Shown piece by piece: positions 32,015 to 38,569 of a stretch of DNA of 38,569 nucleotides. Each line of letters begins with the position of its first letter. The first letter of the stretch is position 1. The stretch spans positions 1 to 38,569 of the forward strand of contig CACXQL010000045.1 in NCBI GenBank assembly GCA_902769805.1, written 5' to 3'. The notes under the pieces were generated by a model. It made no database searches and had not been told where the DNA came from. It saw nothing but the letters and a program-made list of their open reading frames with translations. The DNA comes from an uncultured Prevotellaceae bacterium (GTDB taxonomy: Bacteria; Bacteroidota; Bacteroidia; Bacteroidales; Bacteroidaceae). The translations under genes were made by a program, and so were the position numbers.

Positions 32015-32544
32015 TGGAATATCCTTTCCTGACGATAGCCCTCCAAGATGTTCTTGCTGTCGTCATGACTATATAGAATAGTTACTACGCGTCCGATGAT
32101 ATTCCTTTCGGAGATAAGACCAAAAATCTTGGAGTCTGCAGGATTCCTCGGATGAAGAGCCTCTAACCAGTAATAGTCGGCATCGGCACAGTCTTTCAGA
32201 CCAGGAATCACCACCATCCTGTTCTGTATCCTGATGGAGTCACCAGGCACTGCCTTGCAACGGGCAATGAACTCCCCCTGAATGGTGTCCTCAGGAAAGT
32301 CAAAGAGAACAATGTCCCCACGCTCTATAGGTTTACGTAACAGACGACTATAAGGTAGCATACCGCCTCCATCGATGCGCAAGCCATAGCTCCACTTATT
32401 CACTAACAGGCGGTCGCCCCTGATATAGACAGGTTGCAGTCCTTTTCCGTCCACCGTATAGACGGAGAGTGCCAAAGCACGGAAAGCCAGCATCAGCACA
32501 AACGCTGACGCAAAGACGATCACGAACTTCAGCCAGTTGGACAT
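32011..32544 (-). CDS. S26 signal-peptidase-like protein lacking the catalytic dyad
   Basis: The 177-residue protein has one N-terminal membrane segment (about 6-28) and the S26 frame: GDRLLVNKWSYG, KPIERGDIVLFDFP, and VPGDSIRI. Aligned with the neighbouring LepB, the nucleophile position (Ser99 of IPSSSL) is Gly35 in VDGKGLQP, and the general-base Lys251 of YVKRC is Ala94 in FIARC. Both catalytic residues are therefore gone while the fold signatures stay. It starts 3 bp after lepB. A regulatory or scaffolding role beside LepB is possible; such paralogues occur next to lepB in other Bacteroidales. Confidence 0.8.
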   Translation of the reverse strand: MSNWLKFVIVFASAFVLMLAFRALALSVYTVDGKGLQPVYIRGDRLLVNKWSYGLRIDGGGMLPYSRLLRKPIERGDIVLFDFPEDTIQGEFIARCKAVPGDSIRIQNRMVVIPGLKDCADADYYWLEALHPRNPADSKIFGLISERNIIGRVVTILYSHDDSKNILEGYRQERIFQ

Positions 32545-32547
32545 CTC

Positions 32548-33984
32548 TTATTTGATATTGTCGACAAAGCGGAACAGGCGGTTCCAACGGATACCAGAGA
32601 AACCACCACGGTCAGGATCGCTGCTCCACCAGATGAAGATAGGCTTACCGACGATGTGGTCTTCTGGAACGAAGCCCCAGTAACGGGAATCAAGAGAGTT
32701 ATGACGGTTATCACCCATCATCCAGTAGTAATCGAGTTTAAAGGTATAAGAGGTGGCAGCCTTGCCGTTAATCAGTATCTTACCATCCTTTACCTCCAAA
32801 GTATTACCCTCATAAGTGCGGATGCAACGTTCGTAGATTGGCAGGTTCTCCATCGTCAACTGGATACTCTTACCCTTGGCAGGAATCCATATAGGACCAT
32901 AGTTATCGCGCGTCCAGTGCATATTACCGTTCAGCGGATAGATGTCCCACTCGTCTGCATCGGTATTGATCTCGATACTCTCCACCAAATCCTTCCGCTT
33001 TGAGAGTTCTGCGACAGCATGTTTTGTCATCGGCATCGCACCTATCGTATTCAGGGACATGATATCCTCCATTGTGACGCCCAACTCCTTCATGGTATCA
33101 TCATCCAGACGCTGGCGGAACTTCACTTTATAGGAATACTGCACGTTATCAGGCTCTTTATTCGCCTTTCCATCGAGATAGACGATACGGTCCTTGATCT
33201 GTAAGGTCATGCCAGGAAGTCCCACGCAACGCTTCACATAGTTCTCCCGACGATCGGTAGGACGCGTTGTGATGATTCCAAACTCCTGACTATTCTTCTC
33301 AATGTAGTTACGTCCTAATTGGTACAGCTGATTGAAATATTTCATACGCTGTTCCGTACTCAGCGAGTCAGGATTAGGACGTGACTCCCAGAGTCCATAA
33401 CCGTAACCATAGCAGTTGCGGTAAAAGTCCTCAGCCTGATGACGCATGTCGCTGCACAATGTATCGCCAGCAGGATAGTTGAACACGACGATATCGTTTA
33501 GTTCCACCTTACCCAAGCCCTTTACGCGACGATAGTCCCAATGGGGCCATTCGATATAACTCTTACACTGGAACAGAGGAAGCGTATGCTGCGTCAACGG
33601 CATCGTCAGTGGTGTTTCTGGGATGCGAGGACCATAGCTTACCTTCGATACGAAGAGGTAGTCGCCCGTCAGCAGCGACTTCTCCAAAGAACTCGATGGG
33701 ATCACGTAGTTCTGGAAGAAGAACAGGTTGATGAAATACACGGCAACCAAGGCAAATACCAGTGCATCGACCCATGACATCACCCATCTGATGGGACCTT
33801 CTGAGTCTTTCCACCACTGCCACTTGATCTTCTTGGAAATATAGACATCATAGATGAAAGGCACTACCAATAGTCCCCACCATGACTTCACCCAATAAAG
33901 GAACAATAGGTAGAGTACCAATACGACGATGAATTTCGCCCATTGCACCTTCATATTCAACTTCTTCTTTTCTCTTTCTTCCAT
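32548..33984 (-). CDS. lepB: Signal peptidase I
   Basis: The 478-residue type I signal peptidase removes signal peptides from exported proteins at the inner membrane. Membrane segments lie near residues 16-45 and 72-90. The nucleophile is Ser99 in VIPSSSLEKSLLTGD, the base is Lys251 in NYVKRCVGLPG, and the C-terminal box is MMGDNRHNSLDSRYWGFVPEDHIVG. The long insert between the boxes is typical of Bacteroidetes LepB. A second ATG ten codons in (MKVQWAKF) could be the start. A weak -7-like TATCGTTG lies at 34016-34023 on the minus strand. It is followed by the inactive paralogue and the wbqC-like gene. Confidence 0.92.
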   Translation of the reverse strand: MEEREKKKLNMKVQWAKFIVVLVLYLLFLYWVKSWWGLLVVPFIYDVYISKKIKWQWWKDSEGPIRWVMSWVDALVFALVAVYFINLFFFQNYVIPSSSLEKSLLTGDYLFVSKVSYGPRIPETPLTMPLTQHTLPLFQCKSYIEWPHWDYRRVKGLGKVELNDIVVFNYPAGDTLCSDMRHQAEDFYRNCYGYGYGLWESRPNPDSLSTEQRMKYFNQLYQLGRNYIEKNSQEFGIITTRPTDRRENYVKRCVGLPGMTLQIKDRIVYLDGKANKEPDNVQYSYKVKFRQRLDDDTMKELGVTMEDIMSLNTIGAMPMTKHAVAELSKRKDLVESIEINTDADEWDIYPLNGNMHWTRDNYGPIWIPAKGKSIQLTMENLPIYERCIRTYEGNTLEVKDGKILINGKAATSYTFKLDYYWMMGDNRHNSLDSRYWGFVPEDHIVGKPIFIWWSSDPDRGGFSGIRWNRLFRFVDNIK

Positions 33985-34063
33985 TGTTATAAAATTAATT
34001 CACATAGATTTGACGCAACGATATTTCGGAAAGTTGCACCTTATCCTAATTTTAACCGATGTT

Positions 34064-34780
34064 TCAGAACTTAAACATATCGCTGATAGTCAGCAGGCCC
34101 TGATGCTCCTTAGTATATTCCGCCGCTAACACAGCACCAAGTGCGAAACCTTTACGGCTGTGCGCATCGTGGGTAATTGTAATGAGGTCGGCATCAGAAT
34201 CGTAACGGATGGTATGAATACCAGGTACTTCTCCGCGACGGATATGGTCGACACGCAGATACTTCTTATCTGTCGTATCTTCCTTCCATGCCTCCTTGCG
34301 GTCGATATTCTTTACGATCTCCTCTGCCAATGTGATAGCCGTTCCACTGGGATGGTCGAGTTTATGCACATGGTGTGTCTCCTCCATCTCCACGTCATAT
34401 TGAGGGAACTGGTTCATAATCTTGGCAAGGTAACGGTTGACGGCAGAGAAGATTGCCACACCGATGGAGAAATTAGAAGCCCAGAACAATGTCTTCCCCT
34501 CTTCCGTACAAGCCTTCCGCACCTCATCACCATGCTCTTTCATCCAGCCCGTACTGCCCGATACAACTTTCACACCTTTCTCCCATGCCTTCAGATAGTT
34601 ACCATAGGCAGCCTGAGGAGCCGTAAACTCGATGGCAACATCAGCGGAAGCAAAAGCAGGAGTGTCAAAATCCTGCTGGTTGTCGATATCAATGATACTC
34701 ACAATCTCATGACCACGTTCGAGGGCAATCTGCTCTATCATCTTACCCATCTTACCATAGCCGATTAATGCTATTTTCAT
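34064..34780 (-). CDS. dapB: 4-hydroxy-tetrahydrodipicolinate reductase
   Basis: The 238-residue protein carries the DapB signatures: the nucleotide-binding MKIALIGYGKMGKMI, VVSGSTGW, ASNFSIGV, and the catalytic/substrate block EETHHVHKLDHPSGTA with the paired His and Lys. It reduces hydroxy-tetrahydrodipicolinate with NAD(P)H in lysine and diaminopimelate synthesis in the cytoplasm. A -7 box TACCTTTG (minus strand, 34814-34821) lies 33 bp upstream. It is first in a string with lepB, the S26-like gene and wbqC, although the 79-bp gap to lepB may hold another promoter. Confidence 0.92.
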   Translation of the reverse strand: MKIALIGYGKMGKMIEQIALERGHEIVSIIDIDNQQDFDTPAFASADVAIEFTAPQAAYGNYLKAWEKGVKVVSGSTGWMKEHGDEVRKACTEEGKTLFWASNFSIGVAIFSAVNRYLAKIMNQFPQYDVEMEETHHVHKLDHPSGTAITLAEEIVKNIDRKEAWKEDTTDKKYLRVDHIRRGEVPGIHTIRYDSDADLITITHDAHSRKGFALGAVLAAEYTKEHQGLLTISDMFKF

Positions 34781-34813
34781 CTTAAAAAACCTAATAAAGT
34801 ATTAATACATGTG

Positions 34814-34821
34814 CAAAGGTA
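34814..34821 (-). promoter_or_regulatory. -7 box of dapB
   Basis: TACCTTTG on the minus strand, 33 bp before the dapB ATG, diverging from the esterase promoter at 34875. Confidence 0.65.
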
Positions 34822-34874
34822 CTATTAAGTGAGCAAAAAACCAAGAGAAGCAACAGAAAATAACAGAAATTGAT

Positions 34875-34882
34875 TATCTTTG
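34875..34882 (+). promoter_or_regulatory. -7 box of the carboxylesterase gene
   Basis: TATCTTTG, 30 bp before the ATG at 34913. An in-frame TTG at 34880 lies within the box and cannot be the start. Confidence 0.65.
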
Positions 34883-34912
34883 CAAAGAATAACTAAAAAG
34901 GTCTGTGGTATC

Positions 34913-36367
34913 ATGCAGGAAGGTAGTATGGCTTTCTTAGGTATTCCGTATGCCAAGGTTGAGCGTTGTATGCCTCCTCTCCCTGTGGACAAATGGGAAG
35001 GTGTTCGTGTCTGTGACCATTGGGGACCGCAAGTGATGCAACAGACATGGGGGCAGAAACTGAGTGAAGAGGAGATGTCTGAGAAGAACTCCTGTGTACT
35101 CAACGTATGGACCACTGATGTGAATGCACGCAAACCTGTGATGCTGTGGCTTCATGGTGGTGGTTTTGACTCAGGAACCTCCGCATGGAATCCTGGTATG
35201 CAGTTGGCTCAAAAGGATGTAGTGGTTGTCAGCATTAACCATCGTCTCAATATCCTCGGTTTCCTTGATCTCTCTGCCGTCTCGGATAAATACAAATACT
35301 CTGGTAACGTGGGTATGCTCGATGTTGTACAGGCACTCGAATGGATACGTGACAATATCGCTAACTTTGGTGGCGATGCCTCTAATGTTACTGTCTTCGG
35401 AGAGTCTGGCGGTGGAGGAAAGGTAGGTACGCTGATGTGTATGCCTGCAGCGAAAGACCTCTTCCATAAAGCCATCATCATGAGTGGTACCATTCTCAAT
35501 GTCAATAATCATACGATGACGCAGACGTTGGGTAAGGCTGTTTTGAAGGAGTTAGGTATCAGTGAGCAGGATATCGACCGTATTAAGGATATTCCTTACC
35601 AGGAACTATATGATGCAGGACAGCGGGCGATGGCTGCCAGTATCGGTACCCGTAAGCCTGGTACCCCGATGATGTGGGGTTTCGGACCTACTCCTGACGG
35701 AGAAGTGCTGCTGCAGCAACCCTTCCAACCCGACTTTGCTGCCATTTCATCGGAGAAGCCTCTTTTGATTGGCACCACCTTCAATGAGTTGCAACGCCTG
35801 AACTATGACCGTGAACTGACAGAGGAACAGGCGCGTGAGGAATTGAAGGTAACCTTCGGCGACGAGACAGATGCTTATATGAAGGCTTTCGCCAAAGCAC
35901 ATCCGAATCAGAACACTCCACAGGACTGGTTAAGTATCGATTGGCTGTTCCGCCCGAAGACGATTATCACGGCAGATGCCGTTGCTGGGACACGCAAGGC
36001 ACCCACCTATATGTATATGTTCACATGGCGCTCACCTGTCAACAAAGGGTCTGTACATGGTCATGAGTTGAAGTTCTGTTTCAATACACTGCATCACTCT
36101 CCCAACGAACTGCCTCAGCCTACAGAGCAGGATATCAAATTAGCTGATACGATGAGTAGTGTATGGGCACAATTCGCAAAGACAGGCAACCCTCATATCA
36201 AAGGATTGCCTGTCTGGAATGCTTATACTGCTAAGAATGGTGAACTAATGGTGTTCGACCATCAATGTTTCATTCGTAATAATCCTGACCGTGAGCTGGA
36301 ACAGATCATCAACAGACACTGTTTCAAACAGCTCGATGCGTTCAGGGCTTCAGCAGGTTCTGAATAA
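34913..36367 (+). CDS. Type-B carboxylesterase
   Basis: The 484-residue protein has the type-B carboxylesterase layout: GIPYAKVERC near the start, the oxyanion loop WLHGGGFDSG, the nucleophile elbow FGESGGGG with Ser165, an acidic residue in GTTFNELQ, and the His in VHGHELKF. It hydrolyses ester bonds; the substrate is unknown. There is no signal peptide from this start, so it would be cytoplasmic, though family members are often exported. The 3' end overlaps the convergent lipoprotein gene by 26 bp. Confidence 0.85.
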   Translation: MQEGSMAFLGIPYAKVERCMPPLPVDKWEGVRVCDHWGPQVMQQTWGQKLSEEEMSEKNSCVLNVWTTDVNARKPVMLWLHGGGFDSGTSAWNPGMQLAQKDVVVVSINHRLNILGFLDLSAVSDKYKYSGNVGMLDVVQALEWIRDNIANFGGDASNVTVFGESGGGGKVGTLMCMPAAKDLFHKAIIMSGTILNVNNHTMTQTLGKAVLKELGISEQDIDRIKDIPYQELYDAGQRAMAASIGTRKPGTPMMWGFGPTPDGEVLLQQPFQPDFAAISSEKPLLIGTTFNELQRLNYDRELTEEQAREELKVTFGDETDAYMKAFAKAHPNQNTPQDWLSIDWLFRPKTIITADAVAGTRKAPTYMYMFTWRSPVNKGSVHGHELKFCFNTLHHSPNELPQPTEQDIKLADTMSSVWAQFAKTGNPHIKGLPVWNAYTAKNGELMVFDHQCFIRNNPDRELEQIINRHCFKQLDAFRASAGSE

Positions 36368-37151
36368 ACTGCCATTCGCTCTCATGGGACTTTACCTTGA
36401 CGAGCGACTGGTGAGTGACGATATATTCTGACACGCCAACACGGTTAGCACCATGATGCCAGTCGTAGGTATAACCTAACTGTGTCCAAGGCAGGGGACT
36501 ATCATCCTCAAAGGCTGAGGCAACACTTAAGCGGTACCACTCACGGAAGTTAGTCTCACCCACTTTGTATTTCTCGTCAGCGTATGCAGGGAACTCCAGA
36601 CCTGCAGCGGTCGTGGTGATCTCAGGAGTGTGAGCAGGACGGAAGATGTAGTCAGGGTCAGCATAGAACTGCACCATGATGTTATAGTCGCAATCGGGGC
36701 TAAGACCATACATCTGAATCATACGCATATGGGCAGCCACACTGTCCAGTCCCTCAAAGGCATCTTTCTTACGCTGCCAGTCACCAGGCAGACTTACCCA
36801 TGAGCCTAACTCACGGTCGATGCGATAGACACCCTCTTGTCCGAAGAAACGTGCTAAGCGGCTGGAATCAACCAGTGTCACCACCAGTACCATATCCTTG
36901 CCGTCAATGGTAGCCCACTCCTCACCGGGGGTACCTTTCTTGATAGGCATCAGGTCATTAGAGATCTTAGAGGCATCCAACTGCTTGGCATCCTCAATGG
37001 CTGCGGCAAGGTCTGCCTGTAACAAAGAGTCATTCTCGTACCACGCTGTAGTGTCAGCGGCATTCTCTGTCTCATTAGCAGCAGTCTGCTTGTTCTGACA
37101 AGCAATAGTAGCCATTGCTAATGCGACGATAACAATCCATAATTTCTTCAT
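36342..37151 (-). CDS. Lipoprotein of unknown function
   Basis: The 269-residue protein starts with a lipoprotein signal ending TIAC (Cys18), followed by a Gln/Ala/Asn-rich linker. The mature part includes KKGTPGEEWATIDGKDMVLVVTLVDSS and a Cys-poor beta-rich C-terminal half with YDWHHGANRVGVSEYIV, a pattern I associate with Bacteroidales proteins of unknown role. A -7 box TAATTTTG lies at 37203-37210 on the minus strand. It overlaps the convergent esterase by 26 bp. Confidence 0.65.
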   Translation of the reverse strand: MKKLWIVIVALAMATIACQNKQTAANETENAADTTAWYENDSLLQADLAAAIEDAKQLDASKISNDLMPIKKGTPGEEWATIDGKDMVLVVTLVDSSRLARFFGQEGVYRIDRELGSWVSLPGDWQRKKDAFEGLDSVAAHMRMIQMYGLSPDCDYNIMVQFYADPDYIFRPAHTPEITTTAAGLEFPAYADEKYKVGETNFREWYRLSVASAFEDDSPLPWTQLGYTYDWHHGANRVGVSEYIVTHQSLVKVKSHESEWQFIQNLLKP

Positions 37152-37202
37152 ACTTTATTGTTTTATAGGTTTATAAGTCGTTATTTGTTCCATTATCGGC
37201 TA

Positions 37203-37210
37203 CAAAATTA
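37203..37210 (-). promoter_or_regulatory. -7 box of the lipoprotein gene
   Basis: TAATTTTG on the minus strand, 51 bp before the ATG at 37151, divergent from the sigma-factor promoter at 37243. Confidence 0.55.
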
Positions 37211-37242
37211 TAAAAAAAGTCTGAAGTTCGTGTAGTTTTTCC

Positions 37243-37250
37243 TAACTTTG
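37243..37250 (+). promoter_or_regulatory. -7 box of the sigma-factor gene
   Basis: TAACTTTG, 40 bp before the ATG at 37291. Confidence 0.6.
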
Positions 37251-37290
37251 TTGCGTCTAATGGGCAAAATGATTTGAAACAGACAAGACA

Positions 37291-37753
37291 ATGAATGAAT
37301 TAGAACGACAGTTTGCGCAAACCGTTGCAGAACAAAAAAGCACCATCTATACCGTGTGCTACATGTTCTCACAAGATGCCGACGAGGTCAACGACCTGTT
37401 CCAAGAGGTACTAGTCAATCTTTGGAAGGGTTTCGAGAACTTCGAGCATCCCTCAATACCTGCATCTCTCTTGACAGGAAAAAGCGACGCAGTGCCACAG
37501 TCCGACTGACCATGGACATCAACCTCTTTGAAGACCGTGACGAAGATACGCGTCAGGTGGATATGCTCCACAAACGCATCTCCAAGTTGCAACCCTTCGA
37601 CCGTGCGATAGTCCTGCTTTGGCTTGAGAACCTCAGTTACGATGAGATCGGACAGATCGTCGGTATCACAGCCAAGAACGTCAGTGTCCGTCTGTTCAGA
37701 ATCAGAGACTGTTCAGAATCAGAGAGCAGTTAAAACAAATGTCTAACGATTAA
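37291..37753 (+). pseudogene. ECF sigma-70 factor, disrupted twice
   Basis: The first frame encodes sigma region 2 (ERQFAQTVAEQKSTIYTVCYMFSQDADEVNDLFQEVLVNLWKGFENFE). Near 37446-37450 the sense moves to the +2 frame at SLNTCISLDRKKRR, skipping the short RSD-RTWIYRV stretch expected in this family, so about a dozen codons are lost out of frame. Region 4 follows intact (RISKLQPFDRAIVLLWLENLSYDEIGQIVGITAKNVSVRLFRIR). Then a perfect 17-bp tandem duplication (37692-37725) shifts the frame again. Removing one copy restores an ending EQLKQMSND and the stop at 37753. As written, no functional sigma factor is made. Sequencing or assembly error is the alternative. Confidence 0.8.
37692..37725 (+). repeat. 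17-bp perfect tandem duplication in the sigma gene
   Basis: CTGTTCAGAATCAGAGA occurs at 37692-37708 and again at 37709-37725. One copy fits the reading frame of the expected C-terminus. Confidence 0.95.
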
Positions 37754-37767
37754 AAAACTTACCCATT

Positions 37768-38364
37768 ATGAATAACAATTTTCAGAACGATATGGAATTA
37801 GATGACATGCGTCAGCAGATGGCAATGCTGAAGAAGAAGCTGGACCAGCAGGAGATTGTCAACGACCGCCTTATCCGCCAGTCGATGAAATCGAAGATGT
37901 CATGGATCAAGAAATACCTGATTTTCGGCGTCTTTGTCATCCCCCTCGCTGCTTTTGGATTACTCCCTCTCATTATGGAGAGTCATATCTCTTGGTGGTG
38001 GTACGGCTTTACGCTCCTCTTTCTCACTGCTGATGTATGTGCCGACTGGTATATCAATAGTATTCCCAGTGATGCCTTCCTGAAAGACAACCTGGTAGAT
38101 ACGGCTCAGAAGCTGGTGCGTATGAAACAGTTGCGCAGATGGTCTACCATCATCAGTTTCATCATCCTCTTCTTCTGGATTGTATGGCTCTTCATGGAAC
38201 TCTGGTTTAAACAGGACGAGAGCTTCATGGCAATCCCTCACATGATTGGTGCAGGCATCGGCTTAGTGATAGGTATCCCCATTGGTCTGTATATCTACTT
38301 CAAGATGCAACGCACCAATGATGAGATCATCCACCAGATAGAGGAGATCACCAAAGAAGACTGA
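37768..38364 (+). CDS. Membrane protein following the sigma factor
   Basis: The 198-residue protein has an N-terminal coiled-coil-like stretch (MELDDMRQQMAMLKKKLDQQEIVNDRLIRQ, about 9-38) and about four membrane segments (about 50-70, 76-92, 125-145, 159-177). Its position 14 bp after the ECF sigma remnant, and the cytoplasmic N-terminal helix ahead of a membrane part, suit an anti-sigma or sensor partner, as is common downstream of ECF sigma genes in this phylum. The family is unnamed. It appears intact although the sigma gene is broken. Confidence 0.65.
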   Translation: MNNNFQNDMELDDMRQQMAMLKKKLDQQEIVNDRLIRQSMKSKMSWIKKYLIFGVFVIPLAAFGLLPLIMESHISWWWYGFTLLFLTADVCADWYINSIPSDAFLKDNLVDTAQKLVRMKQLRRWSTIISFIILFFWIVWLFMELWFKQDESFMAIPHMIGAGIGLVIGIPIGLYIYFKMQRTNDEIIHQIEEITKED

Positions 38365-38370
38365 TAGTTC

Positions 38371-38569
38371 TTATTCCCAACACTCCAACTCGTCTTCCAA
38401 TTCCGGCAACTGGCTGCGATGGAAGACGGGTTCTTTGATGCCTTTCCGTTTCTGGTTCCTATAGTCATCAAGCAGACGGAAGACATACCGCCCTAACAGC
38501 ACTATGGCGATGAGGTTACATATCGTCAGCAGTGCCATAAAGAAATCGACGATGTTCCATACCAACTCA
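38371..38569 (-). CDS. C-terminal end of an AGCS-type amino acid symporter (partial)
   Basis: The reading frame enters from the right edge of the window and ends at 38371, giving about 65 C-terminal residues. LVWNIVDFFMALLTICNLIAIVLLGRYVFRLLDDY is the last-helix pattern of sodium:alanine symporters (AGCS family), followed by a cytoplasmic tail RNQKRKGIKEPVFHRSQLPELEDELECWE. The start lies outside the window. It is convergent with the membrane protein gene, with 6 bp between stops. Confidence 0.75.
   Translation of the reverse strand, partial: ELVWNIVDFFMALLTICNLIAIVLLGRYVFRLLDDYRNQKRKGIKEPVFHRSQLPELEDELECWE

Noticed and set aside
1-38569. CRISPR arrays, insertion sequences, integrase genes and rRNA
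   Set aside because: None seen. The repeats present are RHS-core duplications, short tandem repeats or promoter copies, without spacer structure or transposase genes.

Overview
The window looks like a chromosomal segment of a Prevotella/Segatella-type member of the Bacteroidales. The evidence is the recurring -7 promoter motif TAnnTTTG (with -33 TTTG at three places), an HU-like gene followed by a 35-residue 'smalltalk' gene, a xylan cluster arranged like Prevotella xynD-xynA-xynB, paired S26 signal peptidase genes, and Bacteroidetes-type RHS proteins. About the first 19.3 kb is accessory DNA; the rest is mostly housekeeping and carbohydrate metabolism.

Accessory region, 1-19.3 kb. A small membrane protein (-) is followed by an exported orphan RHS toxin tip with a lipoprotein partner (645-1956) and a decayed RHS-core remnant (about 2070-2165). 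Next comes a two-gene unit: an ABC/AAA-type ATPase plus a small protein with a PD-(D/E)xK-like core (2362-4209). This is the best candidate for an undescribed defence module. An unrecognised protein (-) follows. Then comes a tight three-gene operon resembling a toxin-antitoxin-chaperone (TAC) system: a Bacteroidetes-type putative toxin, an XRE antitoxin with a C-terminal extension, and a SecB-like chaperone. Iteron-like repeats lie upstream of it, and a convergent XRE regulator follows.

The RHS locus runs 7280-19139. It contains a secreted protein with a T9SS-like tail, a long RHS/YD protein, and a second RHS protein with its own promoter that ends in a metzincin-like toxin (HExxHxxGxxH plus Met-turn). 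A periplasmic putative immunity protein follows. Then come two orphan cassettes that share a duplicated leader, signal peptide and RHS-core end but carry different toxins: an M91-like zinc peptidase, and a clan-CD-like cysteine peptidase. Each has its own putative immunity gene. Taken together this is a multi-cassette polymorphic-toxin array dominated by peptidase-like warheads.

Core region. An odd tRNA-Leu-like gene has an apparent UGC anticodon and a poorly paired acceptor. It is followed by an HU-like protein and smalltalk, an FprA-type flavo-diiron protein, a PfkB kinase, an M16 peptidase, the xylan cluster (GPH transporter, GH10, broken GH43) diverging from an SGNH esterase, a second GPH transporter, a dapB-lepB-pseudo-S26-wbqC gene string, a type-B carboxylesterase, a lipoprotein, a broken ECF sigma factor with a membrane protein, and the C-terminus of an AGCS-type symporter at the right edge.

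Three core genes carry small lesions: an in-frame gap in fprA, an out-of-frame gap in GH43, and a gap plus a 17-bp tandem duplication in the sigma gene. Heptanucleotide repeats occur inside two genes and between two divergent promoters. No database search was possible, so family names rest on motifs and remembered family patterns.
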